A stretch of 64,000 nt of DNA, from assembly GCA_009760855.2 (NCBI GenBank), contig WPIO01000120.1, forward strand, positions 806,001 to 870,000. Reading direction: 5' to 3'. This DNA is from Cristatella mucedo. Its lineage: Eukaryota > Bryozoa > Phylactolaemata > Cristatellidae. The number at the start of each line of letters is the position of its first letter. Within the stretch, counting starts at the first letter, position 1. Under the pieces are notes generated by a model. It did not search any database. It was given only the letters and a program-made list of their open reading frames with translations, and was not told the origin of the DNA. This document shows positions 1 to 12,000 of the stretch, piece after piece. A program made the position numbers and the translations under genes.

Positions 1-245
1 GCGTGTGTGGAGTATTCCGGTCGCACTGGTGGAAACCGAGTTCTAGTTCACCGGTCAGGGTTTAGACTCCGGTATGCGCTTCAGTGCGGAGGAGTATTCC
101 CTCCGCAAGAGTGTTTAACTTGGCGTGTTTGGGGTATTCCCTCGGCACAGGTGGGAACGGATTCCTACTTCACCGGTTAGGGTTTAGGGTCCGGGTCGCG
201 CTTAGTGTGGAGGAGTATTTCCTCCGCAAGAGTGTTAGTGTAGCT
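1..245. repeat. 122-bp tandem repeat, two copies
   Basis: Two head-to-tail copies, 1-122 and 123-245, about 80-85% alike by eye. Each has a GTATTCC motif near its start, a CACCGG...GGGTTTAG core and a second GGAGTATT..CC motif followed by CTCCGCAAGAGTG. The second copy contains TTAGGGTTTAGGG. The array may continue left of the window. GC and CpG content are higher than in the rest of the window. Confidence 0.8.
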
Positions 246-1500
246 GAGAACGTGCGAGGAGTGTGGAGATAAAGCTGAACTAGATGCGCAGCGACTTTGT
301 GCGCTTGCGAATAAAGTTCAGTAAAATCCCCAATCTGTGTGTCTCGCTTTCCAATTCACGCCGCGGACTCACGACCTCCTTTAGTAACGGTAAGCAGGTC
401 AGCGCCAGAAACGCTCGTTTCGTGGCGGCTAGCTTATTGCGCGTAGGCGCGCACCGAACGGCATTAGGCGATAGGCTACGCCGCTAGGTAAGCGGCAGGT
501 CAAGCTTACCCCGCCGAGCCTTCGGCGTGACACGACTGGTACAGGATCGATCGACTTGCAACGAGGGCAAGCCTTCACAACGGCTTCGATGTCCTTTCGC
601 CGGATAGTAGCTTCCGGGTGGCACAATCTGGCAAGGTACAGTGTCATGTCAACTCCGAAGTGGTGAAGGCTGTGGAAACTCTTTAGATTGACGCCGACTG
701 CAGGCGAAGACGCCTGCTCTGGAGCGCCGCTAGAGTAGCTTGCTGAGCGCTCCCAGCAGCTAGCGCCTGTGGACGAGAGAGCTAGCTGGGAACCTGACGA
801 CAGTCGCTTGCCTTATCAGCCGGAATATAACAGCATTTCCCCCGGTTTTTCTTATACGGTAAAACGCTGGTAATGTTTCTTGCGGCTATGCCTTTACATT
901 TGGCGTATTGGTGAGCTGCAGGTCTCCACACGTTGCGTGCGTTTCGCCACTATCCAAACTGGTGAGTGTGGTGTGGTCATACAAACGATGCTTGCGCTTA
1001 ATTCGTTAGATTGACACGCAGCAGTTGCGTTGCCTCTTATTTCGAGCACTCGCACTTCAACCACCACCCAAGCACATGGTTACTAAAGATGCGAGGCGCG
1101 GCAATATCCGGGCCGGCGTACCCTATAATGCCGCAGAGAGTGCACTGTTGTCGGCGTCTATAAGCAAAGACATTGGGTACTATGCGATCTAAAAATGAAC
1201 AGCACCTTCGGACAGCAGACTATGCACATCCTTCGTGTCGGCTGCCGCGAATGAGGGGCGCCCTCCATTGGCCAGCATTGCGTGCACGTTTGTCACAACG
1301 GTGGCCCATTGATATCGGGCTGAGCTGCTGGCAACCGATGGCCAATCCTGTTCCGTATTCCCAAAAAATGTGTCGCACGCGCGTCTCATTATGGGCCGCC
1401 GGCCAAGACACGTCAGAGCACGCGCAATGCTTCAGTTGAACGCCGGAGGTCAGTTCACCCTGCCCCGCCCCCAGCATTAGCATCCTTCACCTTAAAAGGC
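246..1500. promoter_or_regulatory. CpG-rich region, possible promoter/5' region of ELP3
   Basis: This stretch is clearly richer in GC and CpG than the AT-rich background and lies upstream of the first recognisable ELP3 exon at 2905. No TATA box or start codon can be assigned with confidence. An ATG at 284 opens a frame that reaches a GTAAGC donor at 390 in phase 1, which is the phase the 2905 exon needs. However, the peptide does not resemble the ELP3 N-terminus, so this is only a weak first-exon candidate. The donor-like GTGAGT at 962 has no usable upstream ATG. Confidence 0.35.
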
Positions 1501-2904
1501 GAGCATGGTTTGTTCCTTTTTAGTTAAGCGTGTGTTTCGTACGTACGCGTTGTTCTTGGGGATTAATTGATTCGTCGGAAGCTATCTGGAAGAATCGAAA
1601 GAAAGGTCAGCGTCATTCCTAAACTGCTTCTTCTTTTACCGTACATTCGGGCATTGAGCTGCAACCGCTCACTGTTTGAACATGGAATTTGCATTTCCCT
1701 GGTCGGATGCCTCGTGCGTGTGCGTTTTCCATAGGCTGTGCAACAGGCGGAAAGGGAAGCGTATATTTAGCTCTGGCAAAGTGTTCTGAGACCATCTTGT
1801 TGAACTGAGGCTGCCGCTTTCGGTCGGAGCCTAGCGATCTTAGCAGTCGGTCTCATCAAAGCGATCATCTGGCCTAGCGGTCTTTGATATTGCTTTATAT
1901 TGTAGTGCACAGCCGATTGAAGTAGTCAACGAAGCGGGTGCCGATATAGAAGTTCATTCAACCAGATAATTCTGTATGCATTTGCTATTTTTCAAAAACG
2001 TGCAGTTCTTAGGAATTTTCATTATTGATCAGCTGCAAGCATGCGTTTGCATATCCTCCACAAGGCTACGAAAGCTGTGAACCGGGATTTCTGCAGGGAT
2101 TTTTTTATAACGTAATCGCCAACAGCTTCATTTCAATCAGCAAAGAAAGAGTGAACGATTGCTGAGTCGGGAGAGCGGTCATTGAATGCGTTATACGTAT
2201 CAGCTGGAATTTGCTGGAATTGATATGCCAGAGCCGACTATAAGGATGATGTTGTGCTATAGCTATAGAAATGCAATTTACAATTCCAGGCTTGGTATGG
2301 TGAAAGATTTTATCGCCAACGATAGAAACCTTGTCTGGCTTGCATTCCACGTGAAGCTTTTATAGTTGTAGAGATGCTTTCTACTCAGTTGTTACATCTC
2401 AGCTCGTTTGCTACCGACGAATGCTTGCTGTTCCACAATGTGATTGGTCTGAGTCTACTGAAACTCGGTAATGAAGCTCCCTTCTGAAATATATTCATTG
2501 CACAGTTGCAAGGCCGTATGCTAATTTTGTGTGGTTTATTTTACATATATTTAAAGCTTGACATGGTTAATCGGTTGGGAATTTAAGTCGATTGCTTTCT
2601 GCTGCATCATTATTGCTACTGATGATGTCATTCTTCTGCTAGGCCACAGGGCCTTGCCACAATGTGGCCGCTCAGAAGACTACGGTTGCCTGGGATATGG
2701 AATTCGGCCGTGCCGGCATCTGTAATGCATTTGAATAAACTTTTTTCTTTTTTAGTTTTAGTTTAGCACGTTGCTTGTGGCACACATCATCCCTTTTACT
2801 TGAGATGCAATATACCTAGTGGCTTAAAATATGTGTAATTTAGCTTTAATGAGTTTTATTCTCGGTTTGACTGTTGGTTGCTGCCATCTGTCTTATCTTT
2901 CTAG
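1501..2904. other. AT-rich non-coding, probable ELP3 intron 1
   Basis: I see no open coding exon, RNA gene or recognisable transposon. It is presumed to be intron or 5' flank of ELP3 because a GT-AG-bounded exon follows at 2905. Confidence 0.4.
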
Positions 2905-3010
2905 TTGTGCCAGAGTGTACCAAGGAAGAGCTGATGATTCAATGCGTCTCAGCAATAATCAGCCGGTTGTTGGAAGCTCACAGTAATGGCATCGATGTCA
3001 ACCTAAATAA
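2905..3010 (+). CDS. ELP3: ELP3 exon: N-terminal helical segment
   Basis: Acceptor TTTCTAG precedes 2905 and donor GTGAGG follows 3010; the exon starts in phase 1 and ends in phase 2. It encodes [13 protein letters not shown]...[15 protein letters not shown], which matches the ELP3 start region (PAELM..., LIEAHEQGKDIDLNK in vertebrates). The true first exon with the ATG was not identified. Confidence 0.85.
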
Positions 3011-6000
3011 GTGAGGTGATATGCCATTCTAGAAATAGCTGTGTGAATAGTGTGCCAGTGTGCCTGCTTGCTTAGGGCAAGCCGGCTGCGCACAGTGCAC
3101 GTGCCTAGATAAGCATAACTTGATTAGATATACATCAAGTGTTCAGCTATCCTAGCTATCCTTATCTTAACAAATACCGATCCTTGTAGCATGTTTATTC
3201 GTTAAGATAAGGTCAGTTCGAGGCTTGCTAGGAGTGGCATCTTCCTCATGGGGGCCAAATGGAAGCCTGTGCTCACCAGCCCGTCATAGGGCAGACTGCA
3301 GACAGTGGACCCACGACCATGCACACTGGCTAGAGGATGACTAAAAAATTGTTTAACAGAGTGATTAAAGTATGCTAGCGATATTTGGTAACAGAAAAGA
3401 ACACAGGGGCATATCAGCATGACAGCCTTTAATCTACTGTGAACTTTGGAGACAAGTCAGTGATGATTTCGGGACTTTTTTTGCTACAATATGGGTTGGA
3501 GCTCTGAAACTGATGTAAGGTAATATGGGCCAACATATGTGCCTTCCGATTTTTGGCGACCGAGTGTATCAACAAGCAAAAGAACACACGCGGTTGTAGA
3601 AGTGTTGCTGGAAGGTTTTGAAAAGTGGCACTTTATACTGAGATGCTACCATCTAGTTAAGTTGGCCCCCATGGCATCGGTTCCATGCAGCTCCGATCTA
3701 GCTGCCTGTGCCACCGAATCCTTCCCTGTATATTTTTTATTTGACCCACAGTAAATTTTCTAATCTTAATCCACCATCCAACCTAACGATGACTATTGCC
3801 TTGTTGGTGCAGCAATGACAGCATCTTCTTTACATGGTAACTCCATTGTTGCCTGCCTCGTCTTTGGTAGCCACATGTAGCCATTCTAGAAGTAAAGGCA
3901 CTAGGTGAACATACGTGTTATTCTTCCACCAAGTAGCAGTGCACCGAAACACGGTTTAGGTCGATGCTATACAAATGGTGGGAAACCCAGAAAGATGCAT
4001 TCGCCTTTAGAAACTTGCAAACTGTAGGTTACAATGTCTGATTTTAGTCTTTTTCTTTTTAGCAAACCTGTAAATAACTACTATAGCCTTTGCAAGAGGA
4101 AACAGTTCTCCGTAGCTGGAGGAGTTCCCTGCTCCTGCTCCGGGGCATCGGTTTGTGATCTGGTCATCCCAAATACTGGGAGTTGTGTGAGGATTGGTTT
4201 TCGTGTGACCTGCCTTTAATTCGTGGGCTTCCAAAGCTAGGCGGGAGCCTTAAAACTCACCACCGACTGACGTTGCATGTCCCCTGACTTGGCAACATAT
4301 CTAAATGTAAGCTAGTAACCTGCTGGTTGTTCACAGTGTTTGCTCACAGTGGGTGTGACATTGTACACATGATCACTAGCCAATTCACGGGCTTATTTGT
4401 AAGGTGCCTCGAAGGGAATTTTTCTCTTTTAGGTGGATGCAAGGTGATCTCAGTTTATTTTTAGTAGTATTTTTAGCCGTACTGGCAGTCTGAAGTGAGA
4501 GGATAAAAGAAGATTTTTGCGCGAGTTTCTTCAGGTGCAGTGAACCGTTTTCTGTTTGCTGCTATCTTAAATTGTGCATCAATCATTCCCATGCCATTTT
4601 GCTTAGACTGAAGACCACCGTGTCACGAGACTTCGGTCTGAGCACACAGCCGCGACTTGTTGACATAATTGCAGCAGTTCCACAGCAGCACAGAAAGGTG
4701 AGCTCAAACCTTCACACCTTAACCCTTAAACCGTGTTTTGCCACAGACTGCTGCTTGATTCGATGATGCTTACATAGTCAGTCGTGGGTAGTGCTTTGGT
4801 TTGTTAACCAGAATATTACCTGCAATGGCAATGTAGTGTGGGTGATTAGGCACTTTGCAATGCTACACCCACATCCTGTCTGCTGGTTCGCGTGGTCACT
4901 TGTAACTGTGCTCATTCAGAGGCGGTCCTTTCTATTCAGTGATAAACAACTGTGCATTACCAATCTCGCTTCTTTTGATTTTTAAGTAACTTATAGCTCT
5001 GTGGTCTCAGTAGCTCTCCAAAGCATCCTGGGTTGGTTATATGCCTAAAGTGCAGCAGACGATGGCACTTGTTATACTATCTATGTATATTTGCCTCATG
5101 TGATGGTGTGTGCTACATTGGTAGCCCGGCTTCTGTCGTGTCCGTGCGACTTAGTATCTCAAGAAAAATCTTTCTCAAGCCTAGCTCTGAAGCAGTGGCT
5201 GTAATGAAAACTTCATCTAATTTGACACCCTCATTCATGTAGCAACTGATTAGCCTTAAAAGCAGCTTTTATTCATCTTGCAGTTGGCTATAGAAAATTG
5301 CCTGCTGCACGACTGAAGCCTGAGACCTAGGTTATTGACCACGAGCACCTTACTGTTTGTGCTAAGATCATTTTTGTCATGGTTAATTTTGTTGATTTTT
5401 TTACTATCAAAATTTCGCTGAGATTGTTTTGTCCATCTCAATTAAGATTTCAATGCATGAGGACAGAAGAATTAGCCAAGGCATGGTACTCTGAGGTTGT
5501 TTTGCATGCTGGTTTCAACATGGCAGGGCAGAGCTTAGCAAAAGGGTGTTGCTAACCGTAAAAAATACTAGCTGATTGAACAGCCTCATTTGTATGGCCA
5601 CGGAAGAGCCTTTACGGCTATCCCCAACGCTTGCTGCGGCGATAAAGGATCGCCCACCACAGGATTCGAACCCACGAACTTGGGGCCGAGGTCGTGAAAA
5701 GCAACCACCTTACCTAGTGAGCCATCACGGCTCCCCTCTATCACGTAAATCCTCACAGATCGTCGAAGTTGTGCAATCACTTACACACACACAGACAGAC
5801 CTGCCTCGTTGTCTATTATCTTACTTACTTCTGAACAAAGTTAAATCAATAGTGACCTGGTCATGCAGTTTCACGACTTTGGTTTGGTCGCGACACGGTT
5901 TTGCTAGGAGGACCATAGCACAGGCACGTAATACAGGAGGTCGCCAGCCCTGCTTTCAGAATGCCTTGGCATATTCTACTAGTCAGCCCGCCCACCCGAT

Positions 6001-9000
6001 GCCCGTCGGTGGCCCTTTCCCTCGTGTGAGATCCCTTTGATTTTCAACTATCCTCTGCAAAGTGTTCGAAGGATATTGCAAGGTAGAAGCTGCTGATGCC
6101 TAGTGCGTATGTAGGAATATGCATGGTAGGAATATTCGTTCTATCTAGTCTTATTTCTTTCGTGCCAGGTCCTCGTGCCCTTGCTGAAAGTGAAGCCAAT
6201 CAGGACGGCCAGTGGGGTAAGCAATAGTCGCTACGCTGTGTTTCACGGCAGTTGCCGTAAGCGACTTAGCGCTATTATCCCCTGTGATAAACTCCTCTTG
6301 TTACTTGTGCACATTTGTGTGTGTACTACTTCACGTGACACGTGCTGGTGCTAGCATATGCACTCACTCTGATGTATTTTTTATACCTTGCTGATGTAGG
6401 CATTTGCGTGTATGCTCTGATTTAATATCACATCATCATGCACTCATGTGCCGGGCAAAACACTCATGTAAAAATCGCATGCCTACTCGTATTTTTGTGT
6501 TCTTGTTATTAGAACTTTTTTCATTAGAAGTGCCATAAAAGCGCTGTGTTAAGTTAATCATAGGTTATATGGTATTGGGGGGGGGTTACTTTCTTGGTTG
6601 TAAACTTATACATTTTGCCCCTAAGCTTTGTTGTACAAATAGCGAGTTATGTAAATAAAAGAGCAAGATTACATTTGTATGGTGTCACGGTTTGCCATTC
6701 GTAGAGAAGGCTTTGGACAGACCATCACTGCTAGAGGGTGCAGTATCATTAACCCCGACTGATGCTGGATCGACGATTGTGAAAGCAGCTGATTTAGAGG
6801 CCTCATTTATGTCGCAGCAGTAGAGCCTATGAAGCTATCACTACGAGGCTATCACCACGAGGCTATCACTTACATTGGCAATATGAGTTTCTACATAGTG
6901 GCTCTAGCTTGCTGGCCTAAGCATGGTACTTTTTTTGCTTTTGCATGCATGATACCTCTGTGTCACTCTCGTGGGTATTGACTCTCTTGCAGCGATTTTT
7001 AAAGTGCAGGATAGAGATTAGGTTCTCTTTGGGTGCTCTACAAATGGCCTATTATTGTTATTATTAATGAAAAATACCATGTTGCAGCACTCGAACCCAT
7101 GACCCGGGTCAGGAAAATGCCATCACCTTGCCCTTAGTCTCAGACCCAGAGTGGAACGATTAGATGCAGATGGTAAACTCATTAGGAAGATTTCATGCAG
7201 TTCGTGGTTCCTCACATACTAAATTTTTAAGTAAATGGGTTCTACTAGCATCCAATAACGAGCATCTTTTTTACAGGTATGAAGCTAGCTGCTGATCAGT
7301 AACTTTGAGCATGAATAACTCCGAGCATCAGTCTCTCACACAGTAGCCCAGTTTTCTATAACCTCAGGAGTCCTTATACGAGCATATGTAGCCTTATTTT
7401 GTGTAGCCAGCACTTGGCACTTATAGCAACGTGGTCTGTTAAGCCTGGCACTCTGGGCATATGCATGTGCAAGGTTTTATTTGGCAAATATCAGCTGGGC
7501 CAATGCCATTTGCTATATGGGGGCTCCGTGTTTGGTCTATGGCATTTCTGTGCAGCCCAATAATTCGGTTATTTTTCCCCAGATTGTGTATTGCATTTAT
7601 TGCTACTGCTTGAGGTATCGATGCATCACTCTTGTTTAGAAGCAACTTTTTTTTTTTAAATAGGGGACACCCGAGTCTCTTTTCACACCTGTGCTTGATA
7701 GTTTTAGACTCCGAATAGCGTTTGGGTTTGCACACCTCCGGGAGCAGTTGGACAGAGCCCACCCTGAATTCGATGTATCTTAATTGCTCGACCTGTGCTG
7801 CCATTCACGGCCGGCAGCGGCAAAGCATGCACTCGTCGCACAGCACTCCCCCCCACACATCGGCAGGCATTGTTTCTCTCGCTTCGCTGCTCCATTTTAT
7901 CCCGCTTTGCCAGTCCACGTCCTAAATGTCTTCTGACTAATTTTATATGCAAGCGCAGGTTTTACACCTGTCTGCTGTGGTTGCGAGCTCTGCGACTGGA
8001 CCGCTGCAGTCTTAACGAGAGTCACTGCAGTTTTAAACTAGTAGTCGCATGAGCTATGCACGGTTCTAGCTCTTTTTCTTACCACTATAGCACATTTTCA
8101 ATGTCTTCTTTGCAGATAGCTGTAGTAGCTGTCATGTGCAAACGCCACAGGTGTCCTCACATAGCGATGACTGGAAATATCTGCGTGTAAGTTAAGCAGC
8201 ATTGGCAGGAGCAGCGCGCATGCGCATACGTTCGGTCCGTGCTTGCTTCATCCCAGCCGACCATTCGAGCCTGGCGGTGCCTTGTCTGAGCAGGCGTGCG
8301 GACCGTCGCTCGGTGTTCCCAGACTCGCGTGCTCCCGCCTCCAACCGTCGTCTGCTTGTAGATACTGCCCCGGTTGGCCGGACTCGGACTTTGAGTACTC
8401 GGCGCAGTCCTACACTGGCTCGGAACCCACGTCGATGAGAGCGATCCGAGCTCACTATGACCCGTGCCTGCAGATGCAGCACCACGTCGAACAGGTGTGG
8501 CTGCAGCAGCTGGGCCTCGTGACTGTGTGAGGCCAGAGCTCTCTTACCGAGCTGCCACAGCTGTAGGGGGCACCTGCCTCACTCCTTCCCCTTTGCAGCT
8601 GCAGCAGCTGGGGCACAGTGTCGACAAAGTCGAATTCATCGTAATGGGTGGCACTTTCATGTCGATGCCTGAGGACAACAGGGACTACTTTGTGAGGAGC
8701 TTGCATGACACCCTGTCCGGTCATACCAGCAGCTCCGTGGGCGAGGCCGTCAGGTGGGCACCCGAAAAGATTGGCTCTTTTGTACAGCCTGTCGTGATAT
8801 GCATGCTCTTACTGTTCGAGAAATCTGCTGTGAATTGAATTGAAATGAGTTGCTCTTTTTGACAGTGATATGTTAATATACGGCTGCACGAGGCTAGAGA
8901 TTGGTGTACAGAGTGTATACGAAGACGTTGCAAGAGACACTAACAGGTTAGGTCTGAAGTTGCAAAGTGTTCATAGTTCTGATTTTAATGGATGTACAAA

Positions 9001-12000
9001 AAATTTGGGCCTGTCCGGGATTTGAACCCGGGACCTCTTGCTCCCGAAGCAAGAATCATACCCCTAGACCAACAGGCCTTCCAAATATTACAAGAATTAT
9101 ATGAGCTTTGACTTGGTCATGCATAAAGTTGGAAGAGATTGGCTCTTGGCATTAATCTTTGGGCGAATGATTGGGATCATTTGTTACAAGCTGGCAGATT
9201 ATCTGATGTAACAGGCTGACTTGCTGTTGATCCATATTAGCAAATGATTTATGGGAATGTGCCTTCAGTCCTAGTTCATGACATGATCTTAAGCCATTTA
9301 GGTATGAAGTCAACCAAATGGATATCCGGATAGTTAAGCATAGCTCAGAACTAGGTAGATAAATACGGGGTTACTGGCTTAGCATTTGGGTTCTGAAGCC
9401 ATCACCTGCTAGAAGGATCTGTGAAGGAGGGTTTGGAGGCTCACTTATTGACTCTACTAAGGCATTCCAGGCCACTCGGTGCTCAGTCATGAATCCCTGT
9501 TTCGTTCCTGTGCAGCTGCTCAATCAGCCGCCTGGTTTGAACCCTAAGCAACAACTATGGGTGCAATATCTACTGGCTGCTGAGAGGGGGAGCTCGGCTA
9601 ACACCAGTTAAAACTCGGGCTCTATAGAATGTGCAACAGTTTAACATACAGCACAAAAACTGGTAGCTTATATTCCTGGCCTGACTAGGGAGGTCATGAA
9701 TGATCGTGGTGGGACGATTTCATGCTAATTCCGAACAGACCAGCAGCATTATGTGTTTGTTGTAGGGTGGTCAATAAATATTTTCACGTGCTTTAATAAG
9801 TTTAATATGCCTGGCGTCGTAGAAAACCCTCACATTACCCGAGTGAATTTGCAGCAACAGCAGGGGGGCCGTACTGCAAGGATATTTTTGCACCTGACTG
9901 TAGGCTTTTAGAATGGGTATTGTTACACTTTCTCTTCGACTTTGTGCCGACAGCAGGGGATAGAAATCTGTCTGAGCCAATGTGAGCTATTGTGGCTGAA
10001 GCAGGGCAATAGGCGTTGCTGCATGCCTATTGGAGCAGCCTTCCTGTGTCAAACACTGTGTTATTTTTATTCTAAATAGTGAATTTAATTTAGGGTCTCT
10101 GCTAATTTTTCCGACTCTTTCGATTGCATATTATGTCATTTATCAATTGGTCTTTTTGGGCACCCGCCATCTTGCCTATGCTTCACTGAGATTCCAAGGC
10201 AGTGGTTTAGGTCCATTCCAAATGTGAGATTTCAGAGTATGGATAACAGCAACCGCCCGTCGTCTGGATGGTGCTTTTGATGAAATAGCCAAGGGTACTC
10301 TTTAATAATAAGAATAATACATTTGATACAGCACCCTCAGTGAACTCAATCTCTTTCTAGGCACTTTACATTTGCTGCAAAGGAAGCACGATCGAATGGG
10401 TAGTGGTAGCATGCTCAATAAAACAACATGAATGACATGGTTAGGGGTGACATGCACAGCGTCAGCATGCAAGTATGGTTAGTGGCAGCATGGGCAGTGT
10501 CAGCATGCATAACCACATAAAGGACAAATCACAGGGACCCAGTGAATGCTGTCATAAATTGATGCATTATTAGTTTCCCTTTAAATGTGGACAAGTCAGG
10601 ATATGTTGTGACGCGAGTCGGGTGTGAGTTCCAGGCTTTGAGAGTATACAAACTAAAGGGCGGTCTCCGAGAGGATGCAAATGAGGTATAGGTAAACAAA
10701 TTAGTTTCCGAAAAGCTGGTGGTACGATAAAATTCTCTTGATCTAGTGTTGCTTTTTTGAGTAGTGGCCTGACTACAGCCGTTTTGAATGGTTCCGGGAC
10801 ACGAACTGAGGCTAATGACAGATGTTGGTTATGCATGGCAGCAGCAGATCAATGAATCGTAGAAGCAGGATAGTGGGAATAGGCTCCCGAGAACTAGTTG
10901 TGTTCTTGGATTTGGGTGATGAACTTCAGGACGAGGTCGCTAGTGACCTCATTCAATGTCGACATTTCAAGGACCCCTTCTTTCCACGATGTGTATTTTG
11001 ACTCTGTAATGTCGCTGCACACTCCAGGCTTTTGTTTACACGCGGCATTACTCTCCCTCTGCTACCTGTGCTTGCTAGATCCTGGCCATTTCAAGCCTCC
11101 CTTTCTGGCCCTTCAGAACTCCGAGCTGTCTTAACACTTTTGCACTAAATGTTGTAGTTATGTGCTTTTACAACGTAGCTTAGTTTCTCAAATCAAACGA
11201 CTATGATTTTGAAGTTATAGGTATGCTCAACTCTTACAGCCACTTGTGGCCTTGGCAAATAATATTTGGTCCATCTGCTTTTTGTCTTGTATAACTTGGA
11301 CCAACCCTGCCAGCATTTCATAGCGTGGTGCGTTTAAGAGAGTAAGCTGATTACAGGAATAGTTCGGTGCAATAGTCCTATCTTGTCCACATTCAAAATG
11401 TGTCCAGTAGCATACATCATCATCAATCATCTACGATGCTAAGAAATTTGTGCAGTCACGCTCGGACCGAAGCTTAGTCAGTCAATGCACCGAATCCTCG
11501 GATCTGAGGACTGTGCATTGTTAGATTACCGCCTACCATTACTAGGGCACGGGCTTCGGCTTTCACACATGACTCAGCCTTTAATGCACTGATTTCCAAC
11601 GAATCAAGCTTGTTGTGATTTTTTTTTAGGAAAAAGCAACCAACGGTTTTCTAATTTTTCTGTTTAGACAGGTGATACACATCTTGGTCACATTGGTTGC
11701 TCTGTAGGCACATTCACTATCGGTTTTGCACAAATTAACAATTTGTCTTATGTGAGATGTGACTATACTTTTTATCGTCTAGGTTGTACACCGAGGGGGC
11801 AGACAGGCAAGCAGGCACACAGAGATTGTGATAGATCAACATAGATGATGGGATGGTGGACTGTTGTGATTCCCATACTCTATCGACATGGCATCAGTTA
11901 TTGTGTAGGCTTAGCCTTAGTGCCTGTGTGCTGGGATACTGTGCTTTATGACCAAGTGGTTGCAGTATCGTTCCCTGCTTGAGGCAAAGTCTCTTTTCGG

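Noticed and set aside
284-389. Possible ELP3 first exon with ATG and GTAAGC donor in matching phase
   Set aside because: The peptide has no similarity to the ELP3 N-terminus, and a phase match occurs by chance one time in three; kept only as a weak note.
1173-1483. Overlapping open frames on both strands in the CpG-rich start region
   Set aside because: High GC content reduces stop codons; no domain, no good splice sites.
5576-6040. 154-codon plus-strand frame
   Set aside because: It crosses the antisense tRNA-derived SINE and unrelated intron sequence; no protein similarity.
8192-8724. Several long open frames around the GC-rich ELP3 exons
   Set aside because: Shadows of GC-rich exons 8362-8494 and 8599-8753 and the GC-rich intron before them.
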